From Aquibacillus kalidii (GTDB taxonomy: Bacteria; Bacillota; Bacilli; Bacillales; Amphibacillaceae), in NCBI RefSeq assembly GCF_014280935.1, contig NZ_JACLZI010000052.1, positions 1 through 64,000 on the forward strand: a stretch of 64,000 bases of DNA, read 5' to 3'. Below, in pieces: positions 17,642-26,255 of this stretch. The notes under the pieces were generated by a model. That model worked only from the letters and a program-made list of their open reading frames with translations. It was not told the origin of the DNA and ran no database searches. A program made the position numbers and the translations under genes. Within the stretch, counting starts at the first letter, position 1. Every line of letters starts with the position of its first letter.

Positions 17642-18075
17642 CGGTAGATCTCCTTTCTTCTTTAATACGTGGAACTATAAAAATAGGTTTCAAATAATTA
17701 TAAGTATAGTAATGTGTTTTATAAAGGTGGAAAGAGACTATCTAGAATTTTAACTAGTTGTATTTGAAACTAAAATATAAGCAATTTTGTATGAAAAAAC
17801 AACTAGAATATTAGTCTGAGTGGCTGTACGTACTTAGCTATATTACAGAGAATAAGGAAACCTAAACGAAAAGGTGAAGAGAAATTCGATGAGGTATTTT
17901 ATTGTGGTAATTTAATTGCTTCCTTGTTCGTTAAAATATTTCGAAATATAGTTGAAATTATGAATTAGGTTTCATAGTTTATTTTATAGATTTATAAGTT
18001 AGCACGTTAAATTGTGTTAGGATAACTTTATTGATTGCTTTTATTTACTTTAAAAAAAAGGAGAATTAGTAACTA
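17642..18075. other. Divergent intergenic region between DUF2207 and yfkAB
   Basis: About 434 bases of AT-rich DNA with no convincing ORF and no strong hairpin. It must contain the divergent promoters of both neighbours. An AAGGAG at 18058-18063 lies 12-13 bases before the yfkAB ATG, a long spacing. Confidence 0.45.
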
Positions 18076-19194
18076 ATGAATTATTTCTATAATAGGCAAA
18101 ACGTGACAAATGATTCATGGGAAGCTTATCGAGACGTAGAGGAAAAGGGAAAGATGGTGTTATCGAGCGTAGAGTTTACAACTACCTATCTTTGTAATAT
18201 GCGGTGTGCACATTGTGCAGTTGGATATGATCTGCAAATGTTAGATCCAAATGCTTTACCTGTGGACTTAATTCTAAGAAGATTAGATGAAGTTAAACAT
18301 TTGCGAACGATTAGTATTACAGGTGGAGAGCCAATGATGTCTAAAAAGTCCATCCGAAATCATATTTTACCACTTTTAAGATATGCGCATGATAGAGGTA
18401 TAAAAACTCAAATTAATTCAAATTTAACTCTTCCATTTAGCCGTTATAAGGAAATTATTCCGTTTCTTGATGTCTTGCATATATCTCACAATTGGGGCAC
18501 AATCAATGAATTTGTAGAAACAGGATTTGCACGTATGGAACGAAAGCCAACAAAAGAAAATAGGGAAAAATATTTTGAACAAATGGTCGAAAATGCCCAG
18601 CGGTTATCGTCTGAAGGGGTTCTGGTCTCAGCAGAAACAATGTTAAATAAAAGGACCCTTCCATATTTAGAGCAAATTCATGATCATATTATCCAAATGG
18701 GGTGTGGACGTCATGAAATTCATCCTATGTATCCGGTTGATTTTGCAAGTCAATTAGAAACATTAGCGTTAGATGAAATGAGAGAAGCAGTTAGTAGGTT
18801 ACTAGATTATCGTGACGAGAAATTGTGGATGCTTTTTGGTACGCTGCCGTTTTATGCTTGTAATTCGTCAAAGGAAGACCTTGCTCTACTGGAACGATTA
18901 CATAATAGCAAAAATGTAACAGTAAGAAATGATCCGGATGGACGTTCACGTTTAAATGTAAATATTTTTACTGGGGAAGTGACAGTTACTGACTTTGGTG
19001 ACGTTCCACCACTTGGTAATATACAATCCTCTACATTGCAGGATGCGTATCAAAAATGGAACAAAACAAAAATAGCAAACGAACTGAACTGTCATTGTCC
19101 AGCAGTAAAGTGCTTAGGACCAAATATCTTAGTGAAAAATACGTATTATGAGCGTGTTGATTTCCATGAGCGAACTGCTAAGATTAGCATGTAA
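18076..19194 (+). CDS. yfkAB: Radical SAM protein YfkAB
   Basis: A 372-residue radical SAM enzyme. The [4Fe-4S] motif CNMRCAHC is at residues 40-47, followed by SITGGEPMMS and the fold's later strands. The C-terminal NCHCPAVKCLGPN adds a CxCxxxxC set that likely binds an auxiliary cluster. This combination and the start sequence identify the YfkA/YfkB fused family known in Bacillus. The reaction it catalyses is not established. Single-gene unit, closed by the bidirectional terminator at 19226. Confidence 0.9.
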   Translation: MNYFYNRQNVTNDSWEAYRDVEEKGKMVLSSVEFTTTYLCNMRCAHCAVGYDLQMLDPNALPVDLILRRLDEVKHLRTISITGGEPMMSKKSIRNHILPLLRYAHDRGIKTQINSNLTLPFSRYKEIIPFLDVLHISHNWGTINEFVETGFARMERKPTKENREKYFEQMVENAQRLSSEGVLVSAETMLNKRTLPYLEQIHDHIIQMGCGRHEIHPMYPVDFASQLETLALDEMREAVSRLLDYRDEKLWMLFGTLPFYACNSSKEDLALLERLHNSKNVTVRNDPDGRSRLNVNIFTGEVTVTDFGDVPPLGNIQSSTLQDAYQKWNKTKIANELNCHCPAVKCLGPNILVKNTYYERVDFHERTAKISM

Positions 19195-19225
19195 TTTTTA
19201 TAGAAGAAGGTAAGGGTTAGGTTTA

Positions 19226-19263
19226 AAAAGAATGCTCTCAACAATTTTTTGAGAGCATTCTTT
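19226..19263. terminator. Bidirectional terminator
   Basis: AAAGAATGCTCTCA pairs perfectly with TGAGAGCATTCTTT between the convergent yfkAB and fetB genes. Confidence 0.9.
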
Positions 19264-20021
19264 CATTTTTCTTCTAATTTGAGTAATTGCATACGATTGT
19301 TAAATAGGGAAGGGTAAGATAAGTACCCAAGCATTATACTTGTAATTACGGCAGTTGTTAAAAGTATAAATAAAATAAGTAATTGAAATTGCACAGCCTG
19401 CACAGGATCTGCTCCTGCAATAATTTGGCCACTCATCATCCCTGGCAATTGGACAAGCCCAATTGTTTTTTGACTTTCGATAGTTGGAATGGTACTGGAC
19501 TTTATGGATTGTACTAATTGAGTATGAATAGCCTGTTTGGGGGTACCACCAAGAGATAAAATCAATTCCGTTTGTTCTACATGGTCTTTAACTTCTGATA
19601 TGAAGCGGTTTAAAAATAGAATGGACAATACCATGGAATTCCCAATAATCATTCCGCTGATTGGAATTATGTATTGAGCAGTTGATGGGATAATGGATAG
19701 CCCCAGTAAGATACTTTGAGTTAGTATTTCAATAAAGAGAAAGGTAAGAAAGAGTTTCCATGTGATACCTTTTATTGCTTTACCTTTCCTTCTGGCATTT
19801 TGAGTTGCAGCTCCAATCATTAATAAAACCATTAAGAAGATAAAAACAATATTTTCTGTCTCAAAAACAAAATGGAGAAGGTATCCAACTGCTAGTAACT
19901 GGATAATAGAACGAACTGCTGCGATAGTGGTATCTTTTTCTAATCCTAATTTAAGCGTTTTTGATAGTAGTAGAGGGATGATAACAAATATTAGTGCTAG
20001 CGATAAGGTTAAGTAGTTCAC
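19263..20021 (-). CDS. fetB: FetB/YbbM-type ABC permease (UPF0014)
   Basis: A 252-residue permease with about seven helices and the UPF0014 signatures LSLGGTPKQAIH and LPGMMSGQIIAGADPVQAVQFQ. In Escherichia coli the FetA-FetB pair exports iron and protects against peroxide; assignment to metal export here is by homology. It overlaps the upstream fetA by 4 bases (ATGA), so the two are translationally coupled. The C-terminus is short and charged. Confidence 0.9.
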   Translation of the reverse strand: MNYLTLSLALIFVIIPLLLSKTLKLGLEKDTTIAAVRSIIQLLAVGYLLHFVFETENIVFIFLMVLLMIGAATQNARRKGKAIKGITWKLFLTFLFIEILTQSILLGLSIIPSTAQYIIPISGMIIGNSMVLSILFLNRFISEVKDHVEQTELILSLGGTPKQAIHTQLVQSIKSSTIPTIESQKTIGLVQLPGMMSGQIIAGADPVQAVQFQLLILFILLTTAVITSIMLGYLSYPSLFNNRMQLLKLEEK

Positions 20022-20740
20022 TGCTCATGCCCCTTTACAAAAAGTCTTACCTTTTCATCGATTGGATCATCGAGGAGGGAAGGGGGTCCGGCTTCCACAA
20101 GTTGACCGTTCATCATCACCCAAGTATAATTGCCTAATGTTCTTGCTTGTTCTAAATTATGTGTAATCCAAATAATTGTCGTTTTGTACTTTTTATTGAT
20201 TTTTACGATTAACTCTTCAATATCTTGCTGAGAGACTCGATCCAAAGAAGAGGTAATCTCATCCAATAGTAAAATATCTGGTCGATTGACTAGTGTTCTA
20301 GCTATCGATAGTTTTTGCCTTTGTCCACCTGAAAGATCCTTTACATCTCGATGTAAGAAATCTGATGTGAGTCCAACATCTTGTAAGAGTTCTAATGCAA
20401 ATTCCTTAGAAAATTGCTTGCCTTGTAGATCAAATGGAAGGCTTAAGTTTTGCAAAATAGTACCATTTATCATTGCGGCACTTTGAAGTGCAATCCCCAC
20501 TTTTCGCCGTAACTCAACTGGGTTATATTCATTAATCGTCTTATCATTGATATAAATCTGTCCTGAATTTGGAGAGCGTAATCCGTTACATAAGCGAAAT
20601 AACGTTGTTTTTCCTGCTCCAGATGGCCCAACAAGTGTTGTTATATATCCCTCAGGAAATGAGCCAGATATATTTTTTAAAATAGCTACTCCTTTATCGG
20701 AATAACTGATATCTTTTAAACTAATTGCTTGTCTTGTCAT
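20018..20740 (-). CDS. fetA: FetA/YbbL-type ABC ATPase
   Basis: A 240-residue ABC ATPase: Walker A GPSGAGKTT at residues 38-46, signature LSGGQRQKLSIARTL at about 136-150, Walker B ILLLDEI ending at Glu161, and the switch His in WITHNLEQ. The Q-loop region reads GIALQSAAM. It is the first gene of a two-gene operon with fetB, start ATG after AAAGGGG. It powers the FetB permease in the cytoplasmic membrane. Confidence 0.9.
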   Translation of the reverse strand: MTRQAISLKDISYSDKGVAILKNISGSFPEGYITTLVGPSGAGKTTLFRLCNGLRSPNSGQIYINDKTINEYNPVELRRKVGIALQSAAMINGTILQNLSLPFDLQGKQFSKEFALELLQDVGLTSDFLHRDVKDLSGGQRQKLSIARTLVNRPDILLLDEITSSLDRVSQQDIEELIVKINKKYKTTIIWITHNLEQARTLGNYTWVMMNGQLVEAGPPSLLDDPIDEKVRLFVKGHEQ

Positions 20741-20903
20741 TAATTTTCCCCTTTAACATAAGCCTTTTTTTTAATTAATTCCAGAGTTGTATTCTGGCGA
20801 AATGAAGTGAGTTTTAGCACGCATTGGAAAGGTAGAAATCAAAAAGATACTTGTTATGAAGTATTTATAGACTATGTCTCCTTCAACTACATATGAGAAA
20901 ATC

Positions 20904-22022
20904 CTATTGTAAACGTCCTTCCAAAATGTTATTTCCGTATACGAGTAGCAAGGCTAGACCAACTGCTAGGCCTAGGTATAGAAATAATGCAGCTAACTTC
21001 GTCCTAGTGGATGATTGATAATAGGATCTGATTTGATCAATTTCCTTATTCACTTCTTGAAGATCTTTGTTATTTCTATCTAAGATATTCCTTAAATTAA
21101 ATGAACTATTTTCAGATAGTGCACTTGTAAGTTCCAGAATTCGATTAGTTAGTAACTTTTCCTCCGCGATTAATTGTTTTTTTACTTTCCTGCTCTTTTT
21201 TGTTCGGTTAATCATTAGCTGGTTTATTTTATATTTCTGGTCTATTAATTGATTTAACAAACGCTTAAGTCCGTCGTAGTTAAAGGAAGTTTCTGAAGTA
21301 TGTTTTGTTACAAGAATTAATTCCTCATTCACTTTTGTCAAAAGAGTGTGTTGACTTTTCAATATATCTACTTTTATAGCTTCCTTTCTTTGGTTCAACC
21401 AACTGAATATTCCAAAAATAAAGAGAAGGAATAGAATCGGATCTGGTGAGATAAACATTATTGGAATGAGAATAATTAATCCTAATAACCAAATTTTAGT
21501 GGACAAAACACTTACTATCCGACCGCCATCAAGTGGAGAGATAGGGAATAAATTAAATAAATTTAGAAAAGCTCCTAAATGAATGATAAGGGCCCAATAA
21601 GGATTTCCTGTGATAAAATAAAGTAATACAGCTGGAATTATGGAAATCAATCCTGCAAGTGGTCCTCCGTATGCAATAAAAAACTCTGTTCTTGCATTAG
21701 GGATTTTCTTTGGATCAATACCAATTGCAGCCCCCATAAACGGTATGAAAATCGCTGGACTAGTTGGTATTTTTTTAACTTTTGCAGCAACAAGATGTCC
21801 GAGTTCATGAATGAAAAGTAGATAGATAATGGCAATGGCAAACTTCCAACCGTAAAAGAGAGCATACCCCCAAAGTGAAACCAACATGGATGCTAGCGTA
21901 GCAAGTTTGCCTAGTTTAAACAATGCTAAAAACCATTTTAATTTTGATAATACAAGTAGGATGATTGCTGTAGGCCATCCTAGAATACTTCTTGACCTAG
22001 GTTTAATCTTATTAGTTGACAT
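20904..22022 (-). CDS. Site-2 protease family (M50) membrane metalloprotease with coiled-coil extension
   Basis: A 372-residue intramembrane protease. The zinc motif HELGH is at residues 72-76 and the third ligand lies in NLFPISPLDGGRI (Asp165); Gly-rich FIAYGGPLAG is the usual substrate-strand region. Residues ~1-210 form the membrane protease, ~215-340 a long charged, coiled-coil-like region, and ~345-365 a final membrane helix. The extension is absent from SpoIVFB and RseP, so this is a different branch with an unknown substrate. GGAGG precedes ATG. No anti-sigma factor gene is adjacent. Confidence 0.85.
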   Translation of the reverse strand: MSTNKIKPRSRSILGWPTAIILLVLSKLKWFLALFKLGKLATLASMLVSLWGYALFYGWKFAIAIIYLLFIHELGHLVAAKVKKIPTSPAIFIPFMGAAIGIDPKKIPNARTEFFIAYGGPLAGLISIIPAVLLYFITGNPYWALIIHLGAFLNLFNLFPISPLDGGRIVSVLSTKIWLLGLIILIPIMFISPDPILFLLFIFGIFSWLNQRKEAIKVDILKSQHTLLTKVNEELILVTKHTSETSFNYDGLKRLLNQLIDQKYKINQLMINRTKKSRKVKKQLIAEEKLLTNRILELTSALSENSSFNLRNILDRNNKDLQEVNKEIDQIRSYYQSSTRTKLAALFLYLGLAVGLALLLVYGNNILEGRLQ

Positions 22023-22176
22023 GCTAAACCTCCAAATGAGTTCGTTCTAACCTTATCTACCATTTTATTCCTCCTGATAGATTTAGTCCAATAAAGCTTT
22101 GCATTTAAGATGTCGCTATTTATTTGGTCTATTATTATTCTAGTATAGAAAGTTTTAATATGGAGGAGGATTCTAT

Positions 22177-22283
22177 ATGAATAAGGTAAATGTGAAAGAT
22201 AAATTTTCATTGTTTAAAGATTATTGGAGTCTGAAAATAGTGGGTCAAGTAAATGATGCTCACGTGAAATTAGCGAAATTAAG
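22177..22283 (+). pseudogene. Cupin-domain protein gene, truncated by a dispersed repeat
   Basis: After a strong GGAGGAGG ribosome binding site, the first ~35 codons give MNKVNVKDKFSLFKDYWS and then KIVGQVNDAHVKLAK, the characteristic N-terminus of a family of ~110-residue single-domain cupins. The next codons should give the metal-binding HxH cupin motif; instead the reading enters the repeat at 22282 and continues as unrelated sequence to a stop at 22398. No cupin remainder is visible downstream, so the 3' two thirds have been deleted. Signals for expression remain, so a ~73-residue chimeric peptide could be made. Confidence 0.72.
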
Positions 22284-22304
22284 GTGCCTGTCACCACCCG
22301 AATT
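22282..22304 (+). repeat. Dispersed repeat, copy 3 (core only), at the cupin breakpoint
   Basis: AGGTGCCTGTCACCACCCGA followed by ATT matches the 5' part of copies 1 and 2. The TTGTTTCAC tail is absent. The cupin reading frame ends exactly at the first base of the repeat. Confidence 0.85.
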
Positions 22305-22394
22305 AACTCAGTTTTTGTCGAATTTATTCACGTTAACTTTTATGTATCCACCACATATAGTGGTGGGGAAAAGAAAAGTTGGGTTTTATATAGG

Positions 22395-22874
22395 TTAGAA
22401 GTGTTTAACTTGGTATTCAGAATTATCATCTTTTTGGTTACTAGTATTTGCAATGAAGGAGTCTGTGTTCGTTGAAGAATTAGATTGCTTAGAATTAAGT
22501 CTATCTGATTTTGTTGTGGAAATAGTCGACCGATTCGGGTTTGTTGGACTACTGTCATTCCCGTTTGTATTATCTAGGTTTTGTTTAGAAGTGGAAGTAG
22601 TACTGGACGTTTTTATCTTAGATGGATTATTTAGAAATTTGGACGGCTTAACCTGACTATAAACCCCACTTGCAGTTAACCCAATTATAAGTGCAGTTAG
22701 TATTTTGTTTACAATATCTTGTGGTATAAAGACTAATATTAACCCAAAGCCAATCGCCAAAAGGGATCTATAATTCATTGGTATTTTTAAGGCATTTCCT
22801 ACTACAGTTACGAGTGCTGCAACAATGGCTGAGATGGTTGCTAAATTAGAAGGATCTATGTTGGTAATAGTCAT
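22395..22874 (-). CDS. Holin-like small membrane protein with Ser/Thr/Asn-rich tail
   Basis: About 159 residues. Two hydrophobic segments (about 8-26 and 35-70, with a break at PQDIVNK) are followed by a ~90-residue low-complexity tail of Ser, Thr, Asn, Lys and Asp. The membrane half resembles small phage holins in size and arrangement, but the long polar tail is unusual. ATG at 22874 or GTG at 22877 could be the start; GGAGGG lies upstream. No endolysin or other phage gene is nearby, so it may be a phage remnant or an unrelated surface-exposed protein. Confidence 0.45.
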   Translation of the reverse strand: MTITNIDPSNLATISAIVAALVTVVGNALKIPMNYRSLLAIGFGLILVFIPQDIVNKILTALIIGLTASGVYSQVKPSKFLNNPSKIKTSSTTSTSKQNLDNTNGNDSSPTNPNRSTISTTKSDRLNSKQSNSSTNTDSFIANTSNQKDDNSEYQVKHF

Positions 22875-23417
22875 CACAATTTATCCCTCCTTTTTCTTTT
22901 TATTATTAGAATACGTTTAAATGTTCAATATGCAATCTTACGGACGAGCCTATTATAAAATATAAGGAGATATCCTAGAACAGAGTGGGCGATAGACTGC
23001 CAAATGCTATCTTGTTTCTCTAATAACAACAAGAAAAACAAGGTTAAACAAATGATAAATATGTAAAAAAAGTGTTGAAGTTTACTGATAATTACGATAT
23101 ATTTAGACATATTAGTACAAAAGACGCACATATTAAGCTTTTTGGTATTATTTGAAAATATAAGTGATACGTTGGAATTAGGTCTTTCGTTTAAAGTGTA
23201 TATAACTCTCTTATTTGGTTTCTAAAACAATGAGAACTGACTTCTGACGATGTAGTTAGCTATTCCTTTCAAAAGTGGATAGCTTTTTTTATTATCTGTT
23301 AGTTTGTAAGAAAAACTAACAAACTATTAAAGGTCAAATTAGAGCATAATCTCCAACATTATGTGTGTACTAATTGTTAAATCTCGCTACATGAAGAAAC
23401 TCCAAGGGGGATGTCAC
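22875..23417. other. Long gene-poor intergenic region
   Basis: About 540 bases with no convincing gene. A minus-strand reading at 22925-23131 is hydrophobic but has no ribosome binding site. On the plus strand a hairpin with a T tract sits at 23258-23289 with no gene before it. The strong AAGGGGG before the chemoreceptor start ends the region. Confidence 0.45.
23258..23289 (+). terminator. Orphan terminator-like hairpin
   Basis: AGCTAT-T-CC pairs with GGATAGCT (one bulge) and is followed by TTTTTTTATT. No plus-strand gene lies within the preceding ~870 bases except the broken cupin, so it could end a small RNA or serve as an attenuator ahead of the chemoreceptor gene. Confidence 0.5.
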
Positions 23418-25133
23418 ATGCTTAGGAAGATTAGATTAAAAAGATTTAATGATTTAACGATAGGTTGGAAATATGGGGCAATTTTAGTCATTGTTTTTCT
23501 TTTATTTGGTATTTCAACTGCTATTATTACTACATTAAATCTTCAAGTAAAAGAAGGTATTGAGACTCAAGACAGTACAAGTGATCGGGCCATTAGTGCA
23601 ACAGAGATGAGTTCAATCATTGATTCCAAAGGAGTTCGAATTGTTACCTATGTGCAATCCCCTGATGAAGCGGTGTTAGCGGAGTATGAAAGCTATCAAG
23701 AGGATTTTAATTTATTAGCAGAAAACCTTAAAAAGAAAGTAGATAATGAACAATTACAAATGGTTGACCAAATCATAGCTAATGACAAGCAAATGAATGA
23801 TTTGTTTTTGAAAGAAATAGTTCCTTATATGCAAAGCGGTAATAGGGCTATGGCAAGTAGTTTGTCTTTGAAAGCGAATGATCTTCGGGGTGAAACAGTT
23901 AGCCTGTTAATATCATTACGAGATACACTGAGTAAGGAAAGAAATCAAGTTTCTAATGAAGTTCAAAGCATTCAACAATTAAGTTTCTTTGTATTAATAG
24001 GGTCAATGTTGCTATCCATTGCAATAGGTGGATTACTTGTCTTTTTAGTAAGTAGAAAACTTTCTCAGAATCTAAATAAGGTAGTTATCATGAGTAGTGG
24101 AATTGCCAATGGAGATTTAAATGTGGATCAAATTAGCTATGAAGGAAACGATGAGATTGGCCGTATGGCATCGGCAATGAACTTGATGTCAAATAACTTA
24201 AAAAATGTTATACAACAAGTATCAGCGATTTCTAGAACACTGATGAGACAAAGTGAAGAATTAACGCAATCATCAACTGAAGTGAAGGCGGGATCCTCAC
24301 AAATTGCAGTTACGATGGAAAGTCTTGCGTCAGGCTCTGAAACACAAGCGAATAGTGCAGGAGAGCTATCCAACGCCATGGAAGCATTCTCCTCTAAAAT
24401 GCATGAATCAAACCAGAACGGTGAGTACATTTATAATTCTTCTAACCTTGTTCTTCAGATGACTACAGAAGGCACTCAGCTAATGCAAGATTCTGTCAAA
24501 CAGATGGCAACAATCGACCAAATAGTACAGGAAGCCGTTGAAAAGGTAAAAGGCTTAGATGTTCAATCTCAGAAAATCTCTCAGTTAGTTTCGGTAATTA
24601 AAGACATTGCTGAACAAACTAATCTGTTAGCTTTAAATGCTGCGATAGAAGCTGCTCGTGCTGGTGAACATGGTAAAGGCTTTGCTGTTGTAGCTGATGA
24701 AGTAAGAAAACTTGCAGAACAAGTGGCGAATTCTGTAAAAGATATAACCGGAATCGTTAATAGTATTCAAGGTGAATCGACCGATGTAGCAGAATCGCTA
24801 CAAGGTGGCTATAAAGAAGTAGAAAAAGGCACCTTACAAATGGAAACTACAGGTACAACGTTTGCTAATATTAACAATGCAGTAAAAGATATGGTAATTA
24901 AAATTCAAACAGTTACAGATAATCTAGCCATCATGTCAACAAATACGGAATCTATGAGTGATTCTATTGAGGAAATTGCATCTTTATCCGAAGCGTCTGC
25001 TGCAGGTGTCGAGCAAACTTCCGCCTCAGCCCAGCAAGCAAGCAGTTCAATGGATGAAATTGCGACTAATTCAGATGAATTGACTAAACTGGCTGAACAG
25101 TTAAATAGTATTGTAAGACAGTTTAATTTGTAA
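23418..25133 (+). CDS. Methyl-accepting chemotaxis protein
   Basis: A 571-residue transmembrane chemoreceptor. Membrane helices at about 18-40 and 190-212 enclose an all-helical, four-helix-bundle type sensor domain; a HAMP domain follows (about 213-265), then the long signalling hairpin whose tip [20 protein letters not shown] is at about 399-418. Start ATG at 23418, 7 bases after AAGGGGG; a longer reading from 23361 has no ribosome binding site. It signals to CheA/CheW, encoded elsewhere. The ligand is unknown. Confidence 0.93.
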   Translation: MLRKIRLKRFNDLTIGWKYGAILVIVFLLFGISTAIITTLNLQVKEGIETQDSTSDRAISATEMSSIIDSKGVRIVTYVQSPDEAVLAEYESYQEDFNLLAENLKKKVDNEQLQMVDQIIANDKQMNDLFLKEIVPYMQSGNRAMASSLSLKANDLRGETVSLLISLRDTLSKERNQVSNEVQSIQQLSFFVLIGSMLLSIAIGGLLVFLVSRKLSQNLNKVVIMSSGIANGDLNVDQISYEGNDEIGRMASAMNLMSNNLKNVIQQVSAISRTLMRQSEELTQSSTEVKAGSSQIAVTMESLASGSETQANSAGELSNAMEAFSSKMHESNQNGEYIYNSSNLVLQMTTEGTQLMQDSVKQMATIDQIVQEAVEKVKGLDVQSQKISQLVSVIKDIAEQTNLLALNAAIEAARAGEHGKGFAVVADEVRKLAEQVANSVKDITGIVNSIQGESTDVAESLQGGYKEVEKGTLQMETTGTTFANINNAVKDMVIKIQTVTDNLAIMSTNTESMSDSIEEIASLSEASAAGVEQTSASAQQASSSMDEIATNSDELTKLAEQLNSIVRQFNL

Positions 25134-25139
25134 TTCTTT

Positions 25140-25171
25140 AGGGCCTCTTCAGAACAGGAGAGGCCCTTTAT
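25140..25171 (+). terminator. Intrinsic terminator
   Basis: AGGGCCTCT and AGAGGCCCT pair around TCAGAACAGG, followed by TTATTG. It closes the chemoreceptor gene. Confidence 0.85.
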
Positions 25172-25280
25172 TGAGGATTTTTTTAATATTTGAGCGTCAG
25201 TAAAAGGTTTACACTAGTAGTGCTAAATTCAGTTATAATGTAGGTATAATGATTAGAATATAGAAATGGATGATTAACAT

Positions 25281-26219
25281 ATGAACCATCAACATTATTC
25301 ACCTTATATGTCATTTTCTAGAGCAGATTGGGCAAAATTACGTTTCAGTACTCCTTTAACGATAGGGGAGAGCAAATTAAATAGTCTACTAGGTATTAAT
25401 GAACAGGTTTCCTTGCAGGAGGTAATAGAAATCTATTTGCCGATTGTTCGTTTAATTAAACTGAGAGTGGATGCAATCTCAAACTTACATATGTCAACCA
25501 ATACATTTTTAGGGAGAGATACAAAAAAAGTACCATTTGTGATTGGTATTGCAGGAAGCGTAGCAGTTGGAAAGAGTACAACTGCTAGGATTTTACAAAG
25601 CCTTCTATCTGATTTGCCAGGTCATCCAAAAGTAAATCTCGTAACAACAGATGGATTTCTGTTTCCGAACAACGTTCTTAAACAAAAAGATTTAACAGAT
25701 AAAAAGGGGTTTCCTGAAAGTTATAACTTGAATAAGTTATTAAAATTCTTATTGGATATTAAATCGGGCCAGAAGATAGTTCATGCCCCTGTGTATTCCC
25801 ATTTATATTATGATGTTGTTCCTAACGAATATATCGAAGTTAGGAACGCTGATATAATTATTATTGAAGGGATAAATGTACTGCAGCCTCCAAAGCAAAA
25901 GGCTAAATCTAGTACATTTGTTTCTGATTTCTTTGACCTCTCTCTATATGTTCATGCTAAAGAGGATGATATAAAAACATGGTATTTGGAACGTTTTTTT
26001 ATTCTTCAAAAGACAGCTTTCCAAAATCCTGAATCCTACTTTCATCGTTATGTAGGTTTGAGTGAAGAAGAGTTGATAGAGAAAGCATCAGATATATGGG
26101 AACGAATAAATAAAAAGAACCTTGAAATAAATATAAAGCCAACTAAGTATCGAGCTGATATCATTCTTGAGAAGCAAAAGAATCATTCCGTCACCAATAT
26201 CAAGCTTCGAAAAATTTGA
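25281..26219 (+). CDS. coaA: Type I pantothenate kinase
   Basis: A 312-residue CoaA, which phosphorylates pantothenate as the first step of coenzyme A synthesis. The P-loop GIAGSVAVGKST is at residues 89-100, VTTDGFLFPN and GFPESYN are the family substrate motifs, and the length matches Bacillus CoaA (about 319). Many Firmicutes use the type III enzyme CoaX instead or in addition. The start has only a weak ribosome binding site (ATGGATG), so expression may be modest. No neighbours from the CoA pathway. Confidence 0.95.
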   Translation: MNHQHYSPYMSFSRADWAKLRFSTPLTIGESKLNSLLGINEQVSLQEVIEIYLPIVRLIKLRVDAISNLHMSTNTFLGRDTKKVPFVIGIAGSVAVGKSTTARILQSLLSDLPGHPKVNLVTTDGFLFPNNVLKQKDLTDKKGFPESYNLNKLLKFLLDIKSGQKIVHAPVYSHLYYDVVPNEYIEVRNADIIIIEGINVLQPPKQKAKSSTFVSDFFDLSLYVHAKEDDIKTWYLERFFILQKTAFQNPESYFHRYVGLSEEELIEKASDIWERINKKNLEINIKPTKYRADIILEKQKNHSVTNIKLRKI

Positions 26220-26255
26220 TTAGCTGATGGGTAGAATTTGTTAGTGGGGTGTTAA

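Noticed and set aside
22925-23131. Hydrophobic 68-residue minus-strand reading
   Set aside because: No ribosome binding site at any start and no recognisable family; treated as chance.
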